Shown: positions 44,945-55,845, counted from the first letter of the stretch. The stretch: DNA of 64,000 nt from Megamerina dolium (GCA_963854835.1 OY978525.1:120277240-120341239); one strand, 5' to 3'. Notes: generated from the sequence alone by a model not told the origin. Program-made: numbers and translations.

Positions 44945-45745
44945 CTGATATATATGACTTCTCTCCCCGCTCCTCTTCGCCATTATGCTGGATGACGTCA
45001 TAAACAGCCTCACCCGGCACAAGAGAACTGACATCCATTGGAATCTCACACTGCAAATTGAGGACTTGAACTTTGCCGATGACATTTGTCTCCTCTCGCA
45101 CAAATTTTCCGATATGTAAGCGAAGGCGAACAACTTAGTCGCGCTGGCACGCACCGTCGGACTAGAGATAAACATTGCAAAGACCAAAGCCATGAGAATC
45201 AATCACTCCAATACAAGCCATATAACGTTGAAAGCTTCTGCTACCTCGGTTCCACAATATCAACAGACGGAGGAGTCGAAGCGGATCCTAACTGCAGGTT
45301 GAGCAAAGCAAGATAAGCATTTGGCCGCCTTAAATTAATATGGGCAAATTCACAAATCTCCAGACGCACGAAATTGCGAATATTCTCCGCATGCGTGAAA
45401 TCGACGCTACTGTACAGAAGCGAAATATGGCTGATCTCGAACTCCATCACGCAGAGACTTCAAGCTTTCGCAAACAAGCGTTTGAGGATCATATGTAGAA
45501 TATTCTGACCTAACACTACTTCCAACGAGGCACTATGGTGTGTAACAAACAAGGAGCCTATACTGAACCAGATTAAGCATAGGAAGTGGCTCTGGATTGG
45601 ACACACGCTAAGAAAGCAGCCGGAAAGCATCACGATAATGTCGCTTGAAAGGAACAGCGGACGGTCAAAAAACACTTGGAGAAAGTCAACCCTGCGGAAA
45701 CTAGTTGTGGAGGCTTCTAACACGCCATTTCGCATGCAATAAACA
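44945..45745 (+). pseudogene. LINE reverse transcriptase fragment
   Basis: The + strand reads LSPLLFAIMLDDVINSLTRH, then DLNFADDICLLSHKFSD: FADD is the YXDD-type catalytic motif of reverse transcriptase, followed by VGLEINIAKTKAMRIN and, after a shift, ESFCYLGSTISTDGGVEADP. The downstream connection region includes RRTKLRIFSACVKSTLLY. A TAA follows the FADD region and frames shift several times. It is the 3' half of a non-LTR retrotransposon ORF2 without its endonuclease. Related to, but different from, the family at 48516. Confidence 0.8.
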
Positions 45746-45985
45746 CTTACGAAAAATAGGAATATCTTACGCAAGCGCTTGCAGATACTGCTGTGATGAG
45801 GAAGAGTCCATGGAACTCTTAATCACAACCTGTGATGCACTACAGGAGTCACAAAATCCTAGGTTAATACTTACTAGAAGATGAAAATCTTCAATTGCTA
45901 CCCCGGAAGGAGCTGGTTCGATTCTTCGATATATTAAATATATTAAATATCTGAGTGCGAAGGGGTGCACAATAGATCAAGTTGG
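45746..45985 (+). pseudogene. second LINE fragment (Cys-rich C-terminus)
   Basis: CRYCCDEEESMELLITTCDA matches the Cys/His segment that ends many jockey/R1-type ORF2 proteins (pattern CRFC.EE.E..EHLLC.C). It then reads ATPEGAGSILRYIKYIKYL with stops. It begins right where the previous LINE fragment stops, so this is a mosaic of different elements or a diverged continuation. Confidence 0.5.
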
Positions 45986-46605
45986 TCGCATTGCATAAAG
46001 GCCTAGCCTACCCCGTACAACCGTTACCATTTCTTTTATCTTGTCACATCCCATTACACCCCAACAACCATTTAATTCGGCTTTCCCCTCCCCCACGTAA
46101 CGTCCGGAACAGCCTGCACTCGTTAGATGGGCATGTGAGTCACATGCTCTATAATTTGAGCATTAGTACGTAGAAAGTGGCACTGAAATTGGTGTAATAC
46201 CAATGCGCTGTGGAAGCGGCCATCAAAAGGTATACTCATAACACCGTACTGGGTGGACGCCCGTCGGTAATTGCAGACTGCGAACAACAGTTGCCCAGGT
46301 CTGCTCGAGCTACGTTGGCGTAACTAAGATCTGGGTGGAGCACCTATCTGAACTGCTATATGCTCCGGCTGACTGATGCCATTCCAAACCGATGCCCTCT
46401 GGGCCAGCAAAGTCCGTATAATACGCGACATCTGTTCGCCTACCCCAGAAGGTCCACCAGACCGGCCCCTTCCGCACTATGGACGCATCCTCTGGAGGCT
46501 GCCATCTTTCTTGAACTGGTTGATGTAAAGAACAATTCAACTAACTAGCATGCATGCTTATTCGTGATTATGAGACTATTTTCTGTTACAACAACAACAA
46601 CAGCT
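45986..46605 (+). pseudogene. jockey-type LINE 3' end with (CAA)n tail
   Basis: Frames read LIRLSPPPRNVRNSLHSLDG, GGRPSVIADCEQQLPRSARA, LRSGWSTYLNCYMLRLTDAI, DTRHLFA/NTRHLFAYP and SALWTHPLEAAIFLELVD, then a 60-bp 3' untranslated part and CTGTTACAACAACAAC. It is the same family as 14690-14985 and 18876-19490. Stops and shifts make it dead. Confidence 0.75.
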
Positions 46606-48084
46606 TTCGCATGGACGAATGCTTATGCAATATAAAGCCGACACATTCCATCGATTTCTTTAAGGCGTATATCAACTTCAACTTCGCTTTATGGTTTGCC
46701 AAACGATTTTCCAGACTTTTTCGATGTTTTCCGGTGTCATCATCTCTTTTTAGGCGATCAGAGGGTTCGACATCATCGGTATTTGTACGGCCCGCGTTTA
46801 AAGTTAGCAAGCCACTAGTTTAGTTTTTCCCCGTAAAAGGCAATGAAAAATCAGCACACGAAAGGGTTTTGAAATCATAGTTTTTAAAATCACAAAAGTG
46901 TTATTCAAACCACTATAACTTGTGAACTAAAGATCTGATTATTATGAAGCTTTGATAGGTATCGTTTGAAGGTTGGTACTTCCTAGAAATCATATGAATT
47001 GAGTTCCATGTAATTGACAATTACAGTGGAAAGCAGAATAGGGGCCAATAGTGATATTAAGAGCCAGTTTTTCAGAACAAGTTTAAACTTGGTTTAAACT
47101 AAGTTTAGGTAAATGGAGTTTAAATTTAAATTTATTTTAAACCCCAGCAAAAAAGTATGTACTGGAGTGCAATTGAACGGTCAATTGAACAACTGATCGG
47201 TTAATTTTAGTTTAACCCAGCGTTGACATTTAACTGAAAAAGTGCAAATCGAGTTTAAACTTAGTTAGATTTAGTTAAACTCGCACTGAAGAGGTTAATG
47301 CTTGCCTATACCCTCCTACCAAAACTGACATTTATCATAGAGTTATCAAACGACATTTACTGTGTACTATGTACGATGCGCGATATACATTACACTGTTG
47401 TTGGCGTCGATGCTCATTGCACTTTTCAATTCGATGATTTTTTTGGTTTACTAAGACTGTTGCTGCTGCCTATCTGATGCTGGTAAATGTATTATTCGAA
47501 CAATCATAGAAAAAACAATAACAACGTTCATTGGCTGAAAGGAACTTTTACCTTTTTGTTTTCGTTCTTCTTGTTTATGTTCCTGTTACTTTTGGTACGC
47601 GCTGTCATTATGCTGTGTACAGTGATCTTGATAGTTGCGCGATATGAAATGTTATGTGCTCGAAGGTATTTGCTAACCTTTTTTTGATAATAATTTGTGC
47701 ATCTTGGTAAAAATCTGCATTAATAAAAGTTTGTTTCACATGCTGAATATGTGTAAAAATATTTTAATATTATTACTTATTGTTTGTTTTATTTTTATGT
47801 ATTGCACAACAAAACTTTCGTGTTTATTTTTTAATTGAGTGAAGTATACAATTCGTATTTATTGTGGTCAATAAACTTGATAAATTACAGTCTAATGATA
47901 AATTTGTTTCAATTCGAAGACTATATTTTTGCACTCTTGATATTAGTACAATCATAAATACGTTTTTCAATGCTTAATAACCATAAATGGTGTGTGAAAC
48001 AGAGAGAGAGAGAGAGAGAGAGTTGAAGATTGTATGCATCTGAAAAATTCAACTCTCTTAAGTGAAAGCTGTTTGAACTATGAT
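46606..48084. other. gene-free stretch with an inverted TTTAAAC region
   Basis: At 47060-47300 several GTTTAAACT words occur in opposite orientations (AACAAGTTTAAACTTGG near the left, GAGTTTAAACTTAGTTAG near the right), suggesting a decayed palindromic MITE. (AG)n is at 47999-48022. No gene is supported. Confidence 0.4.
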
Positions 48085-48165
48085 CTAGAGTTGTTCAGAA
48101 ATTGTGATGTCACAAAATTTCTGCCATTCGGAAGTGGCTCTAATATAATTAGGTACCTTTTACAA
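48085..48165 (+). repeat. SINE body fragment, copy K
   Basis: GTGATGTCACAAAATTTCTG, CCATTCGGAAGTGGCTCTAA and TATAATTAGGTACC match the body around 990-1040 of copy A. Confidence 0.5.
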
Positions 48166-48469
48166 CGCGGACAATAATATGTGAGCAAAGAAACAACAAA
48201 GGTTCTTCCGATTTTCTAGTGTACCAACTGTATAATTTGTATAAAAGATGTGCGATTTTAAATTGACATAAACAAGACTGCAAATTTGCTGGTTTCTTTG
48301 TGCAAGGCAGCAATGCCTTCAAGTGGCGTCACAAAAATAGTGCGGAGGCGGAAAATTACATTACTTTAGAGGTCGGATCGCGAGCGAGTCCATTTGTGGA
48401 TATAATCTTGCCACGAACACTTGGTTTCGCGGACAGTATGCTTAAACCAAAGATCTTCCAGACCATGTT

Positions 48470-49049
48470 CTTACTTACTTACTTACTTATGTGGCCATAA
48501 CAACCGAATATCGATTTAGGCCCAAAATAACATGCTTCGCCAGCCATCTCTGTTCTTCGCTAGCTGGCGCCAGTTAGAAATTCCAAGCGCCGTCAGGTTT
48601 TCCAGTACTTGGTCTTTCCACCGGAGGTTTGGTCTTCCTCTTTTGCGTCGTCCTCCAGCGGGTTCCGAATATAACACCTTCTTACCTGGAGCGTGTTCTT
48701 CCATTCGCTCGATATGACCTAGCCAGCGCAGCCGCTGGATTTTGATGCGCTTTACTATGTCAATATCGGCATACAGCTCGTACAGCTCATGGTTGTACCT
48801 TATTCGGTACTCGCCACCAACGCAAATAGGTTCAAAGATCTTGCGTAGGACTTTTCTCTCGAAAACTCCAAGTATTCGCTCATCCGAGGTGGAAATTGTC
48901 CAGGCTTCAGCGCCATATGTTAGGACAGGCATGATGAGAGACTTGTAGAGTGTAGTTTTCGTTCTTCGAGAGAGGGCTCGACTTCTCAATTGCTTACTCA
49001 GCCCAAAGTAACACCTGACCATGTTCACGGAACAAAAATATGTCACCAA
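48470..49049 (-). pseudogene. LINE ORF2 C-terminal region, open frame kept
   Basis: A 177-codon frame without stops reads LRSRALSRRTKTTLYKSLIM, PVLTYGAEAWT, FERKVLRKIFEP, IRYNHELYELY, RLRWLGHIERM and GRRKRGRPNLRWKDQVLENL, the region after the reverse transcriptase core in many insect non-LTR elements. There is no reverse transcriptase core or endonuclease upstream, so the copy is 5' truncated. The 3' end (CATAAG with a TAAG repeat tail at about 48470-48492) is shared with 24763. The intact frame and lack of stops suggest recent insertion. Confidence 0.8.
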
Positions 49050-49129
49050 CGATGATGAGAGCTAGATTTTCTTTATTTTTGAAGAAATGGGGCCCAATAG
49101 TGCTTCTTGTAACTCTTTCAGCAATAATA

Positions 49130-49250
49130 TTTTGCATTGGAACTGCTTCTTAAAGGGCTCTGTGTGACAAAGCTCAGAAAAACTGATATCACAAGGGCTC
49201 AGCTAGCTGTTCCTTCGAATACTGTCTAAAAATTGAACTCACTCCGCCAA
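49130..49250 (+). repeat. SINE body fragment, copy L
   Basis: GTGTGACAAAGCTCAGAAAA, ACTGATATCACAAGGG and CCTTCGAATACTGTC follow the order of the SINE body. Head and tail are missing. Confidence 0.5.
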
Positions 49251-49314
49251 AGGGCTCCCCTGAAAAAAAAACTAGCAACAATTGCATGTATTCGTGATAC
49301 GAAATAGTATAATC

Positions 49315-49405
49315 TAGGGTTGCAATTCTTGGTCCGAAATCCAGGTGGTGACACAGAGTCCAGAGTCCGTTCCAGGGCGGAGATCCGATTTCAGTGGACA
49401 TAAAA
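49315..49405 (+). repeat. LINE fragment, same family as 14690-14985
   Basis: GAGTCCAGAGTCCGTTCCAG and GGCGGAGATCCGATTTCAGTG match 14740-14780. Short and truncated at both ends. Confidence 0.5.
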
Positions 49406-49762
49406 TTGCTGATAAAATTGCAATTTTTAGGGTATAAAGAAGCCTGAGGGCGACAGCGGAAAACCTACCACGGATTCGAATTCAGCAACTCGAAATTCAT
49501 ATGTATACTCTGGTCTGTCGAACACTATATTTTTTGTCATTTATTAATTATGAAAATAGTTTTTCTGTCAATGGTAAAAAATTGGCTTTAAAATATCGAA
49601 TACGTATCATTGCCACTGGTCGAAATCGAATATAGCTCATCATAGCTAAGCTGAGAAACTTTTTGAAAATATGGAAAAAAAAAGGTACCAAACCAAAATT
49701 AGGCTTAAAAAATATATACAGCCTTGTGGAATCAACTAAAGCACAAGTTATTAAATGAGTTA

Positions 49763-50070
49763 GAAAAAATGTAGGTGTTCGAAAGCTCGGAAATGTGCTT
49801 CAAAAAAGTACAATATATAAAATTGCAGCATACTTTAAGGCATTTCCTTTGATGTCAGCATAAGAAAATTGTCAAATTTTTTGCATACTCTTAGGCAGTA
49901 AGTGGTGTGGAAATCATAAAATTGCAAATGTTCGGAAGCTCGGAAAGATGTTCCAAAAAAGTATAATATATAAAATTAGAGCATACTTTTAGGCATTTCT
50001 TTTGATATTAGTATAAGAAAAATGTGTCATATTTTTTGCATACTTTTAGGCAGTAAGTGAAATGAAAATC
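49763..50070 (+). repeat. 153-bp tandem duplication upstream of lov coding exon
   Basis: Two adjacent units with period 153 (TGTTCGAAAGCTCGG at 49776 and TGTTCGGAAGCTCGG at 49929) share ATAATATATAAAATT-type, TTTTAGGCATTTC and AGGCAGTAAGTG blocks. They lie in the intron, 430 bp before the splice acceptor at 50501. Confidence 0.75.
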
Positions 50071-50502
50071 ACAAAAAATTCACACGTGAGTGAGGGTAAA
50101 CAAATCGAGTAACAGTTATCGTCGACTAGACGAGCTGGCAAGAAGAGGGTTGTCGCAGAATTTACCCTTGTGTAGGCACCACACGAGCTGCTCTCGTTAC
50201 TTGATTTTATTTTTTTTAAGTTAAGTACTAGTAAATACAGTTAAAAATATGTAATTGTAAAAGTACGTCACAAGATTTTTGTTATAAAATTGCCAGAATA
50301 TCGATTATAAAATCGTAAGAAATTTAATATAAAAAATTATTGGTTCGCAAAACCTTAAACAGTTTTTTATTTAGCTGTAAATTATTAGAGTTTAAGACCG
50401 CCTACTTATTGTGAAATATCATAATTGTTTTTATAAAATATTGAATTTATTTTGAAAATAATGATAATGAATAATATGATTTTTGTCTTGTTTTACTTTC
50501 AG

Positions 50503-50761
50503 ATCGATTCCCCAAGGAATTGGTAATTAAGCAAAGAAGAAGAAGAAAGGAGCATATTGTAGCTCAGATAATTAATTGAAATATTACAAAAATAAAAATA
50601 AAAACAGCAATAAAATGGCAGCACGAAGTCATCAATATTTTAGTTTACGTTGGAATAATTATCAAAACACAATGACGTCAGTGTTTCAACAACTACGTGA
50701 GGATTTATCCTTTGTCGATGTGACACTATCATGTGAGCATGGCTCACTTAAAGCACACAAG
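50503..50761 (+). CDS. lov: BTB transcription factor jim lovell-like, first coding exon
   Basis: The exon is bounded by a pyrimidine tract with acceptor AG at 50501-50502 and by the donor AAG|GTGACA (GT at 50762). Translation starts at ATG 50615 (context AATAAAATGG); an in-frame TAA at 50573 excludes an earlier start, so 50503-50614 is 5' untranslated. The 49 codons hold the beginning of a tramtrack-type BTB/POZ domain: FSLRWNNYQ (residues 9-17), SFVDVTLSC (32-40) and SLKAHK (44-49). FxLRWNN is the signature of this insect BTB subgroup of nuclear transcription regulators, which use the BTB domain to dimerise. From recall of the family, [20 protein letters not shown] fits Drosophila jim lovell (linked to gravitaxis, locomotion and courtship), but other paralogues of the subgroup are similar. 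The intron after it is in phase 0. Confidence 0.88.
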
Positions 50762-50834
50762 GTGACAAAATTGTATTATCATTGGTGTCAAATTTTTCCA
50801 TTAATATAATAATTCTATTTATTTGTCATGGCAG

Positions 50835-50999
50835 GTTGTGCTTTCAGCTTGTTCGTCATATTTTCAAAAGTTATTACTCGAAAATCCATGCAAACATCCA
50901 ACAATTATATTACCGGGCGACATTATATTCACAGATTTAAAAACTATTATTGATTTTGTGTATCGCGGCGAAATTGATGTCACTGAATCCGAATTACAG
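50835..50999 (+). CDS. lov: BTB transcription factor jim lovell-like, second coding exon
   Basis: Acceptor AG at 50833-50834 and donor CAG|GTGAGT (GT at 51000) delimit 165 nt, exactly 55 codons, in phase with the previous exon. It continues the BTB domain at residues 50-104: VVLSACSSYFQKLLLENPCK (50-69), HPTIILPGDIIFTDL, and FVYRGEIDVTESELQ at the end. The last 15 or so residues of the domain (usually of the kind LLxTAExLxIKGL) and the DNA-binding part must be in later exons; none is seen up to 64000, so the next intron is longer than 13 kb or the exon is small and was missed. Joined to exon 1 this gives 104 residues of a protein of unknown total length. The gene name is likely rather than certain. 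Confidence 0.88.
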
Positions 51000-51497
51000 G
51001 TGAGTAATCTATAGTATTAACCCTTGTACGAATACATAACAAAGTAAGGCAATCGGAGGGAGGAATTTTGATGTTCTCATTTTCAAATAAGTGTATAGAA
51101 GAAAATCAAAAAACCGACAGCTTTGTGAAATGTATCAAAGTGAAAAATTCGAAAATTTTTTCGAACATTAACCCCCTGGTTGTGTATAAGGGTCAAACAT
51201 CTTAAATGCATTTGTTTATTCTTTTTTCGATTATTACTAATTTTATTTTAATTGTTGCAATAATTCAAATAATCAAAAAATTTGTTAAAGTCCATTTTTC
51301 TTTAAGATATTGAAAAAAAAAAGAACTCAGTTTTGTACTCAACCAGAGGGTTAATGATTTTGACATTCCTCTGTCATTGATATTTTGACACATAGTATTT
51401 CAGACACTACCTAAACATGCTTTGGAATATCCTGTGAATGACATGAGACCAAATTTTACGATTGCCTTACTTTGTTAATTATAGTATGGTACAAATA
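51000..51497 (+). other. start of large lov intron
   Basis: Begins with the donor GTGAGT. No feature is recognised before the mariner element apart from AT-rich DNA. Confidence 0.5.
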
Positions 51498-52335
51498 GGT
51501 GTGTGAATTAGTAACCGGCTTTTTACGTTACATGGCGCCATTCGTAACCGCGATGTCGTACCTCATTGTCCGAAATGTCATTTTAAATGACTATTCATTT
51601 GCTGTCTAATTTTTTTCACGATGCGAAAAAACAGCATTTGCGGGGAGTTTTGTTAAGTTACTTTTTTTGCAAAGAAAAGTGCGACTGAAAGTCATCCCTT
51701 GCTTGTGGAATTGTATGGCGACAATTCTCTATCCAATACACAGTGTAAGGAGTGGTTTGTGCACTTTAAAAAGCGATGATTTTGATATCAAAGACAAATA
51801 ACGCTCTGGACAGCCGAATAAGTTTGAAGACGAGGATTTGGAGACATTACTCGACCATGACCTGGTCGAACCATAACGGGAGAGCTGTACCGACAACTAT
51901 TGATGCGGTTGAAGAGAGCAATGATCGAGAAACGGCCGAAATATGCGAGCAGAGACGAGTCGGTAATTTTTCACCATGACAACGCATGGCCACACATTGC
52001 TATTACAGTCAAAAACTATCTTGCTTAAACGCGGATAGAAAGTTTTACCCCATCCGCCTTATAGTCCAAACCTGGCGCCTTCAGGTTATCATTTGTTCCG
52101 ATCCATGCAGAACGCCCTTAATGGAATACGCTTCACTTCAGTCACCGGAATCAAAAATTGACTCGATTCGTTTTTGGCCGCCAAGTCGGAGAAGTTCTTT
52201 TGGGGTTGAAACCACAAATTGCCAGAAAGATGGGGAAATGTCATAGTTTCTGATGGACAATACTTTGAATGAAATGTTTTTTACAGAATTTTACAGAATG
52301 AGCATTAAAAAAGGCCGGTTACTAATTCACACATC
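51498..52335 (+). mobile_element. mariner element with TIRs and TA duplication in the lov intron
   Basis: The ends (GGTGTGTGAATTAGTAACCG at 51498; complement GATGTGTGAATTAGTAACCG at the right) are about 22-bp inverted repeats with one or two mismatches, bordered by TA at 51496-51497 and 52336-52337. At 838 bp it is shorter than intact mariners (about 1.3 kb) because of internal deletions in the transposase. Confidence 0.85.
51600..52280 (+). pseudogene. mariner transposase with internal deletions
   Basis: Fragments in shifting frames include a helix-turn-helix part resembling LLSYFFCKEKCD.KSSLACGI, a short block like PTTIDAVEESNDRETAEICE, then VIFHHDNAWPHIAI-type residues with the second aspartate (near 51965-52010) and a C-terminus like ERWGNVIVSDGQYFE near 52220-52260. 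The DEKW/DETW block with the first aspartate is missing. Confidence 0.65.
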
Positions 52336-52599
52336 TAATATATATTATAATATGATAAAGATAGGATAATAGAGATAAGATATGTATGAATGAAAAATCA
52401 ATAATATCAATTGATAATATTTAATAAAATTGCAATGTACGAGATGTAATATGATATTCCTTCGACGATGTTTTACGGCTTGAAATAAGTCAGCTTTAAT
52501 GTACACCCAAAATTTGTTCAAAGTTGCTCTCCCTTAATCACAAATCTTTTTGAAAAAGGGATGATTATTTTTCAAGAAAATAGCTTCATTGAATATTTA

Positions 52600-52915
52600 A
52601 AAATTGAAATTATTCGATTAATCAGAATAAAATTATTCGAATAAAATATTCAAAATATTTATAATATTTTTTCCAAAGTAGACGGATAACTTTTCATAGC
52701 TACGAATATAAGAATGCGTTTTAAATCTTTATTTCCAAATTAAATTTGATAAACAAAGAAAAACTAAATTAAAAATATTTTGATTAATCAAAATTCTAAT
52801 TAATCAAATAATTCGTATTTTGATTAGAATTTGATTAAATGAATAATTGATTAATCAGGATTTTGATTAATCGGATTGTTTGACTAAACGATTAAACACA
52901 GCCTTAATTTAAATA
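52600..52915 (+). repeat. AT-rich GATTAATC repeat
   Basis: Same family as 13985-14292: ATTCAAAATATTTATAATAT, a diverged centre, at least six GATTAATC/GATTAAA words and the terminal CTAAACGATTAAACACAGCC. Confidence 0.6.
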
Positions 52916-53932
52916 AATGAAATTCAATTTTTTTTTGTGAAATTTAATAACAATTTTTGTCTTCTGAGATTTGATGAATAGATCTCGAACATATCTAAAT
53001 TGCTATACTATACCATGTCATTATTATTAAACATTTTGTTTTAGAGCAAATGAAATAATAAATATTGCAATTGTATAAACAAATTATACATGAAAGTGGA
53101 CTACATGTGGTATAGTATGCAATGCTGAATGTGTAATAAAATTATATGTACATATAATTAATCCACTTACATATGTATTGTGTGTTTCGTGCATGTATAG
53201 ATAGATGATTGTATAAAATGAATAAAAATTGTCAGCAAAAAATGCAAAAAAAAAAATAAAATATTTCGTTTACGTTGTATATTTCTTCAATTAAAACAAA
53301 ATGATAGCTTATTTAAAAATAATAAATATATTCTTATATATTATTCTTTTGAAATTTGCCGATAAAAACATGTAAGATATAAATTTGGAATTTTTGTTAG
53401 ATGTTCAGAGGGACGTATGGTCTAGTATTGTCTTGAAAGACTTGATATGGTTGTTAAGGTTGTCTCATATAGTATATGTAACTGATCTTTTTTATATGCT
53501 TATGATAGTAGTAACATATTTATAATAAAATATATTTCATATTTCATAGAAAATTATCAATAAGTTGCTTAAAACATAATGTATACAATAGAATAAAATT
53601 AAATGGGATTGTGATAAGAGGGAAAAAGTAAAAAGAGTTGATGAAGTTAATTAGAGACGTGTTTGTAAAAAAAATTTCTTTTTGGTATTCCTTTTGATTT
53701 AATTAGAGATATTTGATTTTATTTTCATTTCCATTTTTTAAATATGAGTTTTTTAACGAAGCATTTTTGTTTAAATATGTCGTATGATTGGCCATCTTAT
53801 TATGCATAAGCAATATAAAATCTCGATCAATATGATTTCGCAACCAAGAAAATGTATTCAGCCACTCAAAACGAAATTTTCCATTTTTTTCTAAGCTATG
53901 CTTAGTATTAATGTAGAATTCAAAACATAATC
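52916..53932. other. gene-free AT-rich intron sequence
   Basis: No coding, RNA or repeat feature is supported. Long AT blocks at 53200-53600. Confidence 0.4.
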
Positions 53933-54041
53933 AGGCTTATCCTGAACTAATTTTCGCGAGGAAGTTTTCACTTGTCAGCAATACATTTTAGATTGCTGAC
54001 AAGTGAAATTATACATGCGAAAATTTGTTCAGGATAAGCCT
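53933..54041. repeat. 109-bp palindromic repeat, copy 1
   Basis: The whole segment is a near-perfect inverted repeat: AGGCTTATCCTGAAC at the left and GTTCAGGATAAGCCT at the right, with CACTTGTCAGCAAT / ATTGCTGACAAGTG near the centre. As RNA or single-stranded DNA it would fold into a long hairpin. It is non-coding. Confidence 0.8.
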
Positions 54042-54149
54042 CCTTAAATAAATACTAAAGCCTCCTAAGTCTGACTTTCAACAATTTTTTTCTGTAACGT
54101 TGAAAACTGAAATAGCTCAATTTGAGCGATAGTTTTCAACAGGTCATCC

Positions 54150-54258
54150 AGGCTTATCATGAAACAAATTTCAGTGCGAAATTTTCCCCTGTCAGCAATA
54201 CTTTCTAGATTACGGAAATGTGCAAAATTTCACGTGGAAATTTCTTCATGATAGGCCT
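54150..54258. repeat. 109-bp palindromic repeat, copy 2
   Basis: Same length and arrangement as 53933-54041: AGGCTTATCATGAAACAAAT at the left, CATGATAGGCCT at the right, CTGTCAGCAATA near the centre, but more mismatches in the stem. It lies 108 bp after copy 1. Confidence 0.75.
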
Positions 54259-54426
54259 GATCAATTTTTTGTTTACGTAACCAGCGTTACGCTTTTTTTT
54301 TTATCGCATAGGAAAACAAGCATATGGCAATATCCATTTCAAAAATGGGAAAAAAGTAAATAAACTAAAAAATTAACTAATTTTGGGTATGTGTATCTAA
54401 AACTGCAACACTGATTACACTGATTG

Positions 54427-54765
54427 ATGCAGCTATAAATTGAGAATTGAGCGGTCGAACGTCTTCGAATCACTCACTAATAGATAAAATGTGCAATTAC
54501 ATTCTCAACAGATAAATAGCACTGCAAAACTATCCGGCTTGTACTAATTCTTTTGTCTATAAGATGCAGCTATAAATTTAGTCAATGACTTTTTTGCACT
54601 ACAATGAAATAACAAATTTAGAGCGGATTGGTGGTTGAATGTACTCGAATTATAATCACTCATTCGAAGATAAAATGTGCAACTATATTTTCCAAGAGAT
54701 AAATTGCATTGTAAAACTTTACATCTACTCTTGTTGTACTAATTTCTTTGTCAATATTATGCTAG
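54427..54765 (+). repeat. tandem duplication, unit about 140-200 bp
   Basis: Two units share GATGCAGCTATAAATT, AGATAAAATGTGCAA.TA, AGATAAAT.GCA.TG and TTGTACTAATT.TTTTGTC in the same order (about 54427-54562 and 54563-54765). The second unit has an insertion of some 40 bp. Confidence 0.65.
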
Positions 54766-55696
54766 TCTAAATACACATATATTCTAAATTATACTCCGAA
54801 ATTATCCGTCTCCTTTTGGTTTATCTGCTGATTCTAATATCCTTGATGACATTGTGGCAAAATATAATTATCCGTTGTCTTTTAATTTATCCTCTTGCAA
54901 AAAAATTCCCTTGTAGCATATACACAAACCAGTTGAGCATATTTTCGCACAAATGTATGTATTTCGATATTCGAAGTTTTCGAATATAGTACATGATTAT
55001 GATAGTAGCTTATTAACACGATTGACGGCAGTTGGCCTTAAAATCCGCAAGGAAACATTAGGGTGAATCAGAAGAAAAGTATCAAAATTTCATCCCTAGT
55101 TTGAAAAATTATGTTGCAACATTCCGGGAACAAAAAACTTATTTTTTCTTAAACCTTTTAGAACCACCAAAATGGTTTTTTTTTAAAGCACAATTGATGA
55201 TTCTAAAAATGATAGCTAATTGAAAAGCTATCAGAGAGGGCTATGATTCCTTCATATGTGATTTTGAAATTGAACAAGCCCCTTAAAAATCATATCAAAT
55301 CAAATCTGTTCCCCTGATTCTACCCTCCTAATAAAATACTTTTCCATCATAATATTAAAGCCCTTAAAAAACAAATAAACTGTTCCTTTTGAAGTGTGCA
55401 GCTAACTCTAAAACTAAAGGAGTAATAACGAAAATAAATTTTTCGATAAGAGCTAGCATATCTAACCGAAAATAAAAAATTTTTGAAAGCATTTTTCTAT
55501 AGCAGACTTTGATTTTATTGCGGCAATTCTCAAGTATCGCTTATTACTCATTTCTTTGGCAAACAATAAGAGCCAGGAATTGGGCTTGGAACATTGACTC
55601 AGCAACTTTTTGCCTGTGAGTAATATCCGGTAGACTTAAGTTGTACTTTAATGGAGAGAAACTGGGTGGTTCCTTATGAAAAATAAACTTGCTATT
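54766..55696. other. gene-free stretch
   Basis: AT-rich; no feature recognised. Confidence 0.4.
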
Positions 55697-55845
55697 CATG
55701 TTGTTGTTGTTTTTGTAGCAGCAAAAATACGGAAATGCTTTGTTTTGTTCCCGTACAAAGCATTTCCGTATTCTGATGAGGTGAATGGACCTTGGTCGAT
55801 GGTCGAGTGCTTCCGGGACGTAGGCCCGTCCATTCTTAGGAAGCC
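55697..55845 (-). repeat. (CAA)n-tailed short repeat, inverted copy
   Basis: The + strand reads (GTT)n, GCAAAAATACGGAAATGCTT, the complementary arm ACAAAGCATTTCCGTATT, GAATGGACCTTGGTCGA and CGGGACGTAGGCCCGTCC, i.e. the reverse of the 5006-5167 order, with a complete hairpin. Confidence 0.75.
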
